64,000 bases of DNA from Chiridota heheva (taxonomy: Eukaryota; Echinodermata; Holothuroidea; Apodida; Chiridotidae): contig JAIGNY010001587.1 in assembly GCA_020152595.1 (NCBI GenBank), forward strand, positions 2,136,001-2,200,000, written 5' to 3'. Positions 32,727 to 44,223 of the stretch are shown here, one piece after another (the stretch's first letter is position 1; every line of letters begins with the position of its first letter). The notes beneath the pieces were generated by a model. It saw only the letters and a program-made list of their open reading frames with translations. It did no database searches and was not told the origin of the DNA. The position numbers were made by a program, and so were the translations under genes.

Positions 32727-33251
32727 ATTTTAGGTATTTATTAGAAATGATAACAATTGATTTGAATCACCATCATGTGCAAGGAAAGGGTATTCAATTT
32801 TGTGGGGACTCAAGAATAATATGCCCTCAAATTTTGGCCAACTACAGGTGCTCCTTTTAGCTGGAAAATTTGAATTTGGGCAAGAAATCTTGGGATGTAG
32901 ACCTTTTAGGTGCTCCTGAACTCTAGTAGCATTTTTTGAATGTGTTGAATGTTTCTCTCATTCAGATAGAAACCTTTCCCTGGTACTCTTAGAGTAAAGA
33001 AAGAATCTTGTCTTGAGAAAATACGACACCCCACCATGGTAATTCCGCTACATACTAATAACATTCATTCCGCGGCCGTTATTGATTGGCTTATCAGTCT
33101 ATGTGCAAATATATATACCTACCGAAAGCATTCAATTGTATGTATGTATTGACTATTTTTGTCTCTGTTGACACAATGATAACTGCTGGCCTTTTAAGGG
33201 AAGCTTAGCTTTGAATTTCTTGCTGGCTGTAATTGTTGTGTCACTCATATC

Positions 33252-33737
33252 TTAAAGGTGACATAAAGTCTGGCTTTTTCTCCATTTAACATGATAAAAA
33301 TAATAACTATATAATCATAAGTCATCGGAAGAAATTTTACATCGTACAGAACAATTTAGCAAATATTTTCTGAATTATTAAAACCAGAATTCTGTCAATA
33401 TAAAATTACAATAGAGCAGCCATTTTGTTCATAACTTCTCTAAAAAATGATATCATACACCCAGTAAAGATTTCAATATTAATGTATTTCTAATCTATTT
33501 TAAATTTTCAAACTTCTGAGAAATAATTTTCCCTTTTGCATGGGTCGATGAATTTTGATTTGTATATGATATTAATGATTCAAGCCCTTACAACTAACCA
33601 TTTTGAAATGTTCCATTAATGTTACAACTTCAAACTTGGATCACTTGAGGATGGAATAAGATTTTATGATGGGTTTTTTGGTAGTTGTAATTCTCTATCA
33701 TATATCAAGCTAGAATATTTGCCTATATCTCCTTTAA
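33252..33737. mobile_element. Candidate TTAA-flanked MITE
   Basis: TTAA at 33252-33255 is followed by AGGTGACATA, and TTAA at 33734-33737 is preceded by TATATCTCCT (reverse complement AGGAGATATA). That is 8 of 10 matches with four-base TTAA on each side. The interior is AT-rich with no transposase. Ends of TTAAAGG type are known from T2/Kolobok-like MITEs in vertebrates, so this is a possible relative. Confidence 0.45.
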
Positions 33738-34564
33738 CTGTCTTTCGGTATCATCAAGCCATTACTTAAAGGTGTGGAAGAGGAGTTTTTTTTTTGTGTG
33801 TATGTTATTTGAAGATATTATTTAATGGGAATTATTCTCCTCAAAATGTTGAGGATTACATATATACAAGGGCATAACTAAAGGGGTGGATGGAGGAAGG
33901 GGGAGGGGGAGGAGGTTCTCAAGACTCAGAAAATTGGTGCAGATTTCTAATCTAAAATAGAAATTCAGTACATGTGTTTGGTTATCCTGATGAAAGCAAT
34001 CTGTCTTACTGTAGTTTGGTTGTACCATGCAGCGAACTAAAAATCTTGGGGAGATCAAAAAATTTGCAATAAACAATGTTTTTTTTTTTAAATTAGATCT
34101 AGAGTTACCCAATTACTGACTCTTTCCTCAAAATGTCCTTAGTTTTTCCACAAAATCACATATGTTTTCCTCAATATATCTAACTTTTCCCTAAAAATTT
34201 GCTATTTTTTTGTTCAAAGTATCTGACACTTTCTTCAAAATTTCCAGGGAGGGGGACTTGGATTCTTATGATTTGTGCTCCCCCCCCCCCACACACACAC
34301 ACAAACACAAAACAGTCTTGCTAGGCCACTCATTACATTGAATTAGACCTCCCATTACTTTTAATTAGACACCCCCTATTTGAAGTTTGATCTGCTCCAT
34401 GCAATAAGGCAGGAACAAAAAGATAATTCCTTGACCGACCGTGATGGGTATTTGTTCATCATAATTAGGCAATCTAGCTATAATTCAGAACTCTTAAATG
34501 ACATTCTTTCAAATCAAAACAACCAGTGTAGTAATCTTCAGATCTGGAAAAAATATAAGGTTCC
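33738..34564. other. Non-coding stretch, nothing recognised
   Basis: Short T-, A- and C-runs, including C-run plus (CA)n at 34281-34310. The 77-codon frame at 34380 runs into the minisatellite and has no domain. Confidence 0.45.
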
Positions 34565-35385
34565 AGGGGTTAATACCATAGGGACAATAGGAATTTGGGG
34601 GTTATTACCATAGGGACAATAGGAATTTGGGGCTTATTACCATAGGGACAATAGGAATTCGGGGCTTATTACCATAGGGACAATAGGAATTCGGGGCTTA
34701 TTACCATAGGGACAATAGGAATTCGGGGCTTATTACCATAGGGACAATAGGAATTCGGGGCTTATTACCATAGGGACAATAGGAATTCGGGGCTTATTAC
34801 CATGGGGACAATAGGAATTCGGGGCTTATTACCATAGGGACAATAGGAATTCGGGGGTTATTACCATAGGGACAATAGGAATTTAGGGATTACCATAGGG
34901 ACAATAGGAATTGGGGTTATTACCATAGGGACAATAGGAATTGGGGTTATTACCATAGGGACAATAGGAATTTGGGGCTTATTACCATAGGGACAATAGG
35001 AATTCGGGGCTTATTACCATAGGGACAATAGGAATTTGGGGATTATTACCATAGGGACAATCGGAATTTAGGGGTTATTACCATAGGGACAATAGGAATT
35101 GGGGGGTTATTACCATAGGGACAATAGGAATTTGGGGCTTATTACCATAGGGACAATAGGAATTTGGGGATTATTACCATAGGGACAATCGGAATTTAGG
35201 GGTTATTACCATAGGGACAATAGGAATTCGGTGGGTTATTACCATAGGAATTCAGGGAGTTATTACCATAGAGACAATAGGAATTCGGGGCTTATTACCA
35301 TAGGGACAATAGGAATTTGGGGCTTATTATTATAGGGACAATAGGAATTCGGGGGTTATTACCATAGGGACAGTAGGAGTTCATG
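34565..35385 (+). repeat. 32-bp minisatellite (TTACCATAGGGACAATAGGA...)n, about 25 copies
   Basis: Unit TTACCATAGGGACAATAGGA plus ATTCGGGGCTTA. Variants are ATTTGGGG, ATTTAGGGG and ATTGGGG. A four-unit block containing GACAATCGGAATTTAGGGG is repeated 128 bp apart (about 35033 and 35161), showing higher-order duplication. There are no unique spacers between units, so it is not CRISPR-like. Confidence 0.97.
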
Positions 35386-36574
35386 GGAAGAATATTTTTT
35401 TATCTAAAAACAAACAATTTCTTAGATTTCTTCAGTAAGCAACATGCATGCTCTGATAATATCCCCCCATCACATGCAGGGCCCACATGATTGTACGACG
35501 AATAGTAGTACATTAAATTGCAAAACAAGAAAGAATATAAAGATGTATTTACAACAATTAATATAATTTCTGTCACCATTTTTTTGTGTAAAAATTTTAG
35601 GCACCTTTAATCTGAACCGTGGAAAATTGTATAAGTAATTCCAACTCTGGTAATCTAAACTCTCTTAGGATATTCATTTCTAATTAAGTCCCCGTGTCAA
35701 TGTATATGTCATGCTGTGTACGCAAAGACTACTTTCAATGATAGAGAAATGCAGAAGATTTGAACTTGGCAGAAATTTATTTTGGCATTGAGATTTGCCA
35801 ACCCAAAACATATATTTTCATCAGTGGTGTAGAAGCGGTGGACTCAGTGAGGGTGGGGGTAGTTGCTGATCCAAATTATTTTGAAGGGGCTGATTCCCTA
35901 GCTAAAATGTTGATATTTTAAGTATATGCTTATTTAAGAATTTGATAAGATTCTTAGGATATAAATCAATCTATTCTCCAGATCTAATGAAAACAATACA
36001 AGCAATCTATCCGGAACCTCTTTGACTGAAATTCACAGAAAATGCAGTTGTTCATCCTCTGTTATAAATATAGTTGCTCTGTGATGCTGAATGTTTGAAT
36101 AAATGTTACGCTAAGATGTGATTAAAGCTACAATTTCCACATGGATATGATTGTGTTTCAGCAAGAACATGAAATCCGATCAATACCCCTTGGGGAATAT
36201 TTAAATTTAAATATTTTCTGGAGCTTTCCCTGAGTTTCAGCATTTTATTTTTAATCAAATTATTTATGCTTTTTAGTTGGGTAGTGCATAAATATATGAA
36301 AGGAAACATTTGTTACCTAAAGGAAAGTTATCGTCCCATAAAAACATTCAGAAGTGTGTAAAGGCATTTGTGCTGGTAATATATTGTATACTGTACATCC
36401 CCTTTATTCCTCAACCATGGTTTTTGGCTATTTTCGGCAGTTCAGTAACAAAACACTCGACCATCATTGACCTTTAATGTCACTCATGCAAGGTAAATAT
36501 ACATATTGAATGGATAAATTATTTACAGAACCAATTAATCCATGAACAATAGGTGTAGCTGGTATATAAAATGT
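35386..36574. other. Non-coding stretch, nothing recognised
   Basis: Contains CAGTGGTGTAGAAGCGG at 35823, like a hAT MITE left end without partner. At 36316-36370 is a fragment (TAAAGGAAAGTTATC...CATTCAGAAG) related to the 178-bp repeat at 58.3 kb. Confidence 0.45.
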
Positions 36575-36840
36575 GTTCTTATATAGGAAAGTGGGGATAT
36601 CAGCATGAATTTAATTAAGCATATGTACACGATATGCCAATTTCCCCTATTGATCGCATGAAATCTGCGATGTTATCAATCACACATCTGCCATATCGAA
36701 CATGTGTCATCAATATCTTTACAGATTTCTCGTAATCAATAAGGAAAATTGAAAACCGGAAGCAACATTACACAGTGACATTACCAGCAGCGGCATCCAC
36801 TTCTGAATTTATATGTGGTACAATACATTTGCTTTAATTA
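36575..36840 (+). repeat. Dispersed repeat copy (pairs with 59175-59365)
   Basis: Shares TTTCCCTATTGATCGCA, AAATCTGC-ATGTTAT, ATCACACA-CTGCC, AATCA-TAAGGAAAATT and TTACCAGCA with 59175-59365. Ends in an A-run at 36841-36855. The 36316-36370 fragment just upstream matches what precedes the second copy, so the original unit was larger. Confidence 0.75.
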
Positions 36841-37261
36841 AAAAAAAAAAAAAAAGATTCCAGTCAGTGACAGTTGGGAAGTGTACTGTAATCCAGCATT
36901 AAAGAGAAATGGGTGAATGCAGCTTTTCACTGCTTTAACTGTGCATCATGTATCACATGAGTTGAGGAAGGAAGCTAAAAACAAAGAAATTTTCTCCATT
37001 GTTCATATAATGGGAAATTTGTTTCCTAAAGGTATAAATATATAACCCTTAATTTATCCACTCAAGAAAACACTTAGGTGTTAATCAAATAACTCAAGAT
37101 ACAACAGTATGTATAGGTACCCACTTAAATATCTCTTACAATAAATATAAACAAAAACATAAAGCCAAAAAGTGTGGGTGCATGTGTGTTTCTAAAATGT
37201 GCACACATTTTCATGGAAGGGTTGCCATAATCCAGGAAGAGTCAAAACATATGAGCATTGC
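36841..37261. other. Non-coding stretch, nothing recognised
   Basis: A-run followed by AT-rich sequence leading into the 21-bp array. Confidence 0.5.
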
Positions 37262-37715
37262 TCGTTTACGCACTGCTGAATGCATATCACCCACTGCTGA
37301 ATATGTATCACCCACTGCTGAATCCATATCACCCACTGCTGAATCCGTATCACCCACTGCTGAAATACGCATCACCCACTGCTGAATACATATCACCCAC
37401 TGCTGAATACGTATCACCCACTGCTGAATACGTATCACCCACTGCTGAATACGTATCACCCACTGCTGAATACGTATCACCCACTGCTGAATACGTATCA
37501 TCCACTGCTGAATACGTATCACCCACTGCTGAATACGTTTCACCCACTGCTGAATACGTATCACCCACTGCTGAATACGTATCACCCACTGCTGAATCCG
37601 TATCACCCACTGCTGAATACGTATTACCCACTGCTGAATATGTATCACCCACTGCTGAATCAAATCACCCACTGCTAAATACATATCACCCACTGCTGGA
37701 TACGTATTACTCACT
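37262..37715 (+). repeat. 21-bp minisatellite (GAATACGTATCACCCACTGCT)n, about 21 copies
   Basis: The unit is GAATACGTATCACCCACTGC plus T. Most units contain the palindrome TACGTA; outer units carry GAATCCGTAT, GAATATGTAT or GAATACATAT. Twenty-one is divisible by three, so long frames are open on both strands, with a 7-residue SPTAEYV repeat on plus and QQWVIRI or SAVGDTY on minus. Openness on both strands with strictly cyclic peptides argues for a satellite, not a protein. Confidence 0.95.
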
Positions 37716-37939
37716 ATACCATACCTTTCAAGCTTACATTGTGAAAATGTTCATTTTTTTGTAATTTGAAATATTTCAAAGAAATGTTAAGGGGCCTATA
37801 TTCAAGTGCCTTTGAATCTATAGGAAAACAATTTGGGGAAATCAGGACGATCATCGTCCCCTTTCAATTCATAATTAATGTTAAGTCATTTAGTTACATC
37901 TACTCTAGGAATTAAGATAAATAAATAAGTAAACTACAA

Positions 37940-38900
37940 TATTAGAACTCTCTACAGTGCATACCTCCGCCCCTTTGCAATTTAAGAGTTCATTTGATCC
38001 CCATAACCAATATAATCTACCTCAGAAATCCTAGGCCCACCAAGAATTATCCCCAAGTTTTGGTACTGTATGTAATGATCATTTTCAAGATAAACACTTG
38101 AAGATTATTTTCTGACTGAATTTATTCCAAGGCCATATCATTGTTTTCAGTTTTATTCAGTGAAGCATCATTGTTTGAGCTCTATTCAGCCAGGATTCAC
38201 ATTCCATAATTTTCCATTCATGGCAGAAACAAATTGTTTCATTTTCTTTGATTCCAGAGAACACTTGATGCAAGTCTTTTTTATAGTCCCGAAAATTGAT
38301 TGTTTCAAGCTTTATTCATAGCGCAAAGTCATTGTTCAGCACATTCCATTGGAAAATTTCAACTTAGTTTTGACAATTTAGTTTTGACAATTTAGTTTTG
38401 ACAACTAGTTTTGACAACTTAGTCTTGACAACTTAGTCTTGACAACTTAGTCTTGACAACTTAGTCTTGACAACTTAGTTTGACAACTTAGTCTTGACAA
38501 CTTAGTCTTTACAGATCTCATCCTAAAACATCCCCACCCCTCAATTTCTGCCCATCCCAAGTTTCAAATAGTTAGTTCCAAATTTTAATCACTTCGTCTT
38601 GAAATGGTAACAAAACCACACACCAAATTAAATCCAAATTTAATCATCAATTCATGAGATATCTTGATGACAGACAAACTTACCTTAAAATGTCCCCACC
38701 CCTCCATTTCCCGTTCCAATATGTCCCAAATTTTAATAATTTCTTCCTTAAGCAGTAACAAAACCACACACCGAGTTTAATTCAAATCCAATCAGTTCTG
38801 GAGATATCTTGAGAGACAAACAGGGTAAAAACATGTCCCCACTCCCCATTTGTACCTTTCCCCTGTTTTAACATTTCAAATTTTGATTAATCACTTCTTT
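37940..38900. mobile_element. MITE-like element copy B (family of 29597-30165)
   Basis: Starts near GCATACCTCCGCCCC and shares TATAATCTACCTCAGAAATC, CCCCAAGTTTTG, TGGCAGAAAC-AATTGTTTCA and GCACATTCCATTGGAAAATT with copy A. The central 14-bp array (38368-38515) and two partial repeats of the ACCACACACCAAATT / GAGATATCTTGATGACAG sentence follow. The right end is not found. Confidence 0.65.
38368..38515 (+). repeat. 14-bp tandem repeat (GACAACTTAGTCTT)n
   Basis: About ten units of GACAACTTAGTCTT with TTTAGTTTTGACAA variants at the left. The seed AACTTAGTCTTGACAACT is present once in copy A (about 29950), so this array grew inside copy B. Confidence 0.9.
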
Positions 38901-38925
38901 CTTAGGCCCCTTGTCATAATAGTGG

Positions 38926-39190
38926 CGACCGCGGTATTACTGCAGCAGACACAGCTTCAGACTTTTACTATGCAGGTGACTTTTAACAACAGACCATCCA
39001 CATTCGGTGCCGCATATCACGATTTCGGGTATGTAATCTTTCATATCAGATAGACGCGGCAGCCGTGGTAATAGGAATTGCCAACATGATAATAAACAGA
39101 TAAGACGGATGCGACTGCCGCGGTATAATATAAGACTGTGCCATTGTAAAAAAATTGACTTTTGATGGACGCGACCGCCGTGGCATACAA
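38926..39190 (+). repeat. Scattered GC-rich 20-mer motif GACGCGACCGCCGTGGTATA
   Basis: Four versions occur: GTGGCGACCGCGGTATTA (38926), GACGCGGCAGCCGTGGTAAT (39052), GATGCGACTGCCGCGGTATA (39107) and GACGCGACCGCCGTGGCATA (39168), in otherwise AT-rich DNA. Spacing is irregular (about 55-125 bp). Function unknown. Confidence 0.7.
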
Positions 39191-40222
39191 GTTCACGATC
39201 TTCAAAATAAATTTGAAAACGAAAATATTTGGACCTATCTTCTGTTTTGTCTTTTTTATTCTTCGAAAAATTTCAATTTAGTTTTCCCGTGTGAAAAAGG
39301 TTATATTTGGAGAATTATAAACCTAATTGTTGCATCTAATTTTGGGATGTGGGCGGCATGAAGAAAGTAACATACGATAAGTTTACCCTACCTCACCATG
39401 CCCGCCATGGTGTAACCGCGATCTTTGCTATCATGGAAATATATAAATATATTTAAGTGATGGACATGACTACGTCAAAATGGATTTGAGAAAAAAACAG
39501 CAATCCTTCCGTTTTGTTTATTCCCTTGAAAGATTTGACATAGTTTTCCCATAAAAAAAAAAAAAATTAAATCAAATTTTGGGATACATGTAAAAGCAGG
39601 AAAAACTGAAATAAAAAAAAAGTTTATCCTACCTTACCATCCCGAAAATATAAATAAATTCCATGTGTTAAGTGTCTTTTCTTCTCCTCTCCATGTCGTT
39701 TTTTTTCTTTCTCCAATACTACCTATTCCTTAAGTGATAAAAATATAAATTATACCTGGGTGCAGCAGATAAGACCGCATCAATGACCTTTATCTGCTCT
39801 ATAAACGCATAGAAGTTTGGCAGTGACCCACAATTTTTCGGATTAAATGTTTCTGGGTATTGTTATTGATTTTCAGCAGATTAGGCATTACATCAAATGT
39901 ATTGGGAAATGCTCACGTAATAATCCCATTGTGATCTTCTATCCTTGTATCAAGCTACAGTTGTTTTGTTTTCAATGTGTGAGCGAATAATCGGGTTACA
40001 CCAGAGGATGATTATCGTTACATGAATATGATGAATGTTAAGTATAATATTTTAGTGTTTTCTTAACTTTGGACAAACATGAAGAACCAATTTGAATTTC
40101 ATAATAAAGTGGTCATGCTAGTTATGCAAAACTTAAATTGTGCATTCATATAAGGGCTTTTATCATTTTATTTAGGTCCTATCTTCAATGATTATATAAC
40201 ATCAATGATGACTTGCAATGAG
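39191..40222. other. Non-coding stretch, nothing recognised
   Basis: AT-rich DNA. CCATGGTGTAACCGCGATC at 39407 may be a distant relative of the preceding GC motif. No gene. Confidence 0.45.
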
Positions 40223-40342
40223 CAGAGGTGGCGGACCTGGGAAGGGGGTGTGCGGGCTTCAGCCCAATAATTTACGAGAACGTATCACGTTACTTGATCT
40301 AATTCCCCCTTCCTGAATATTTTGAACGCTCCGCCACCCCTG
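40223..40342. mobile_element. 120-bp MITE with CAGRGGTGGCGGA ends
   Basis: The left end CAGAGGTGGCGGACC and the right end (reverse complement) CAGGGGTGGCGGAGC match at 13 of 15 positions. No convincing target duplication is visible. The interior includes GTGCGGGCTTCAGCCC. Ends of this style occur on hAT-type MITEs. Non-coding. Confidence 0.65.
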
Positions 40343-41332
40343 ATCAGACAATTGATTCTGAAATGGGCATGGGGTGGAAGAGATGCAGAAACGCATGTTC
40401 ATACAATGAATCTTGGACCCTTCAGGTAAATTCACATCTTCAACGTGAAGGAGCATGCATGGCTCTTAACCAAACTTGAGGGCATAGGATGCGAATTGAA
40501 ACTTAAACAAATCCCGCCTCCCCCAATTGTATACTCATTTTAAAATTTTAATTTTATAGGCCTGTACTTAAAAAGGTAGGGGAACATGTATCCCAAGAAT
40601 TACGGCACTACGCTTTTTCCGCAGCAAAACTAAAACTGTTAACAAATTCGAACTCATATGCAGAAAAAATCAAACATGAAAACGTCATAGCTTAACATTT
40701 TTTGAATATTTGTTTGTGATAGCTAATGTTCGTAATTTTGTTTTTAAAATGTATTGTTTCAGAATATGCTGTGCTTAAACTGACCTTTGCTCTCCCATAA
40801 CGTCGATAATCGACCGTTACATGGTAAAAACCTCCATTAACTAAATAAAAGAGGTAATATGCTGCATATACCCGGCCCTAAGTTTGCGAATACCGAGGGC
40901 CATGAAATCAAAGTGTCCCCGTCCCCTCCCTCCTCCATTTAAATTCTTTTTTTTTTAAAGAAGTATTCAAACACCAAAATCTGGGTAAAATTTACTCCGT
41001 AAAAAAGTTTGGGTATGTCCTTCTTTTATCCCATGAAAATCTAATGTATTTTCTCTCTCGTTTCTTTCAACTTAGTGAATTAAGTATACTTTATCCTTGT
41101 ATTATCTACTTGATTTCTTTACTGTTAAGCATGCAACAGTAGTTTCTTAATTTTCATTTGCTTTATATTTACTTTAATGAGCTTCTTTTTTCGTTCTGCA
41201 CGATTTTTAATTTTTTTAATTCTTGTTCCTTGCATTTCATATACTGTCATGTCTGCAAGGAATCAAAAAGATATTTCTTCTCTTCATGTTATTTACTTAT
41301 ATCAAAGAGGCATATCCTTGCTTGCATGACCC
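40343..41332. other. Non-coding stretch, nothing recognised
   Basis: CCCAAGAATTACGGC at 40592 could be a fragment of the CAGGGCCGTAATT MITE. The open frame entering the 14-bp array from 41158 has no recognisable unique part. Confidence 0.45.
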
Positions 41333-41780
41333 TGGGATTACCACCCTGGGATTACCACCCTGGGATTACCACCCTGGGATTACCACCCTGGGATTACCAC
41401 CCTGGGATTACCACCCTGGGATTACCACCCTGGGATTACCACCCTGGGATTACCACCCTGGGATTACCACCCTGTGATTACCACCCTGGGATTACCACCC
41501 TGGGATTACCATCCTGGGATTACCGCCCTGGGATTACCGCCCTGGGATTACCGCCCTGGGATTACCGCCCTGGGATTACCACCCTGGGATTACCACCCTG
41601 GGATTACCACCCTGGGATTACCACCCTGGGATTACCACCCTGGGATTACCACCCTGGGATTACCACCCTGGGTTTACCACCCTGGGATTACCACCCTGGG
41701 ATTACCACCCTGGGATTACCACCCTGGGATTACCACCCTGGGATTTCCACCCTAGGATTTCCACCCTGGGATTACCATTA
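41333..41780 (+). repeat. 14-bp minisatellite (CCCTGGGATTACCA)n, about 32 copies
   Basis: Homogeneous 14-bp units, with a block of CGCCCTGGGATTAC variants at 41520-41577 and CCATTTCC-type variants at the right end. Three units encode a cyclic 14-residue Gly/Leu/Pro/Trp/Asp/Tyr/His peptide. The 242-codon frame is an artefact of a stop-free unit. Confidence 0.97.
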
Positions 41781-43606
41781 TCAAACACTCTTGGCCGTAA
41801 TTAGTAAGAAGTCTCCCCTTCCCCCTGGCCACGCACACTATATACCAAATTTTGAGATAAAAAATGTGTTTCAAATGCATGCTTAGCCTCAGATGTGTGT
41901 TAGGGTGGGGTGTGTTAAACCTGTCCCCACTTTGTGAGTAAGAACTCCAACCTAGCATGATAATTTACATTAATAACCATCATCATTCATTATCCAGCAT
42001 GAATTTTATTTCCTTCTAACGTTTTACATTTTGAATTTTATGTTGTACCTCCCTGGAAGAAGTTACACAATATCCTACAGCAGCAACTACTACAAAACGG
42101 TATATAAAACAACATTTATAGGCCTACCCTCCGTGTTCCCTCCCCCTTATTATAAGGGCATTATGAGGGAATACTCCCATAAAGGGTATTCCCCTCTCTA
42201 CCTTAATTAACATTTTTCTTGGTCTCGTCCTGTTGTATAAATAAATTTTGTTCTCCACACGACCATGACATTTACACTTGTTTTTAGCTATTGATCCCAC
42301 CCAATATTTTAGTCTAATTGCCTACTGGGACAAGAAATACCAATAATAAAAAAAAAGTTGGACGATTTTTACCATACCCCTCCCTGTAGCCACAACCTCT
42401 CAGCCCAATGCCTCCCCCTTCCCCTCCAATCAGGTACCTCACATCCCCGCAATACTGCTCCCTCACACTTTTTTCTATGTCAATCCCAGCCCAGCAAGAT
42501 ATGTCCGGCTTTACTGCATTTGATTGGTCACAAAATTTGCAAATATAAAATGTGAAACAGCAATGTGTTTGGAAAATCCCATCATACCGCACCAACTCTG
42601 GAGAACTTTGGAAAATTCACATTTGAGCCATCAATTAGGCATAGTCCCGCTTGTTTACATACTAACATATATGATTGATAAATTTGATCATACCTCAAAC
42701 TCTCCCCATTACTTCACATGAAACTAGATCCGGCATGGACCCTGGAAACTCAAGTTTATTGCACAATACATGCTTTGTTGAGAACTTATATGGAAGGTAC
42801 TACTGAATATATTAGGGAAGTGATATTTATACCTAATAAAGTACACATTGAACTGAGTTTTTATCTCTTAATAATCTCCCGACAAGTGTATAGCACTATT
42901 TTAAAGGAAAATAACCAAATTATGTACTTTTAAGAAAGGAATTTAAAATATACTTACGAGTTTTCCACTTTCAGTTCCCATGGTACAATGGAACTTTCTT
43001 CGCGGCTAGAAGTATGATAAAATGTTCGGCCCTCCGCCTACCAGGTAGGTGGTTGTAAATAAATTATTTTCACATGGATGGTTGGGAAATACAGAGATAT
43101 TTTGTTAAGTTCAAGGAAGAAAACAGATGGTAAACAAACACAATTAGGGAAATAACTTCAAAATATTTCATGCTTGTTTCTTTGAAGTCACCAACAAATT
43201 TGGCAGCATGATTTCTATGTTTTCGTTCCTCATTGAACAAAACGTTTTTTAACAGTAATTGACAAAGAAAGTACATGAAATATATGATTTTCTGATCGGG
43301 ATAATCATTCATTTATTTAAGAACTAATTATGTAAGAATAAAAACACCAGACAAATATCAATATTTAAGATAAGGTCGTGACTGCTTTATTTCTTCAATT
43401 TAATAGTACATGACTTTCACACGCGCCACACATACAAGAAGCAGGAAGTGCATGTTTGCACTACATAGTGAATATAACAGTTAACATCTTTTACGCACGG
43501 ATTAGCATGGGTTGCTATGGAAGGTCTATTGTTAAGAACCTGGCGGAGATCTCACGGTAAGGACGTGGTATACTGCATCAAAAGAGCATTCACTTATGAA
43601 GACGGG
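41781..43606. other. Non-coding stretch, nothing recognised
   Basis: Several short frames (42314-42595, 42524-42721, 42718-42933, 43070-43312) show no motif, signal peptide or splice context. No strong repeats. Confidence 0.45.
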
Positions 43607-43737
43607 CCTTAAGCAGTAACCAAACCACACACCAAATTTAACCCAAATCCAATGATCAGTTCTTGAGATATCTTGATGACAGACAAACAAACAGAGGCGT
43701 AAACACAACCTCCGTCCAAGTTCGTTGGCAGAGGTAA
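43607..43737 (+). mobile_element. Right-end fragment of the 29.6-kb MITE family (copy C)
   Basis: AAGCAGTAACCAAACCACAC, TTGAGATATCTTGATGACAG, (ACAA)n, then CGTTGGCAGAGGTA, whose reverse complement TACCTCTGCC matches the left end of copy A. It therefore preserves a better right terminal repeat than copies A or B. Confidence 0.65.
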
Positions 43738-44223
43738 AAATAAAAAAACTTAACATTTCTATTTTTGGGCACTCCATTCAATATTTCAACCGCCTCTTAA
43801 CTGTTAAGATTTTTAGCAGTAGGCCTATTCATGTATACCCAAGATTTTTAGCAGTAGGCCTATTCATGTATACCCATCAACAAAATAATCATTTTCTGTC
43901 ACATTTCTGCTTACTCTTCCAAAGTACCTCTAAAAGGTGTCAAAAGTAATTTTGTATTTCTCTCATGGGTTGTAAAATCTTCACAGAAAAATGATTAAAA
44001 GTGTTACAACATTGAGATATGGATACACCACGATGAAACTATCCACCACGATGAAACTATCCCAAACATGTGATTTCCCTTGGTATATAACAAGTTGCCA
44101 ATTCAAGGTGCTAAATTATAAGTCAAAAAGTATTCTTCCATATCTGCAGAATGATCTTGGGTGTGAAAATCATGCTATAACTTAACCATATAGTTACACT
44201 TAAGGCAACAAACCAATTTTTGG
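43738..44223 (+). repeat. Non-coding with two small tandem duplications
   Basis: A 36-bp unit (AGATTTTTAGCAGTAGGCCT...CATGTATACCCA) is duplicated at 43806-43877. A 19-bp unit (CCACGATGAAACTATCCAC) is duplicated at about 44026-44063. No gene. Confidence 0.8.

Noticed and set aside
34565..35385. CRISPR-like appearance of the regular 32-bp array (and the 21-bp array at 37.3 kb)
   Set aside because: Units are contiguous with no unique spacers, no cas genes, and a eukaryotic setting.
41158..41886. 242-codon frame with GLPPWDYHPGITTL repeats
   Set aside because: Translation of a 14-bp satellite; the non-repeat ends show no domain.
42718..42933. 71-codon ATG frame beginning MKLDPAWTLE
   Set aside because: Looks protein-like at first glance but has no identifiable domain or neighbouring exons.
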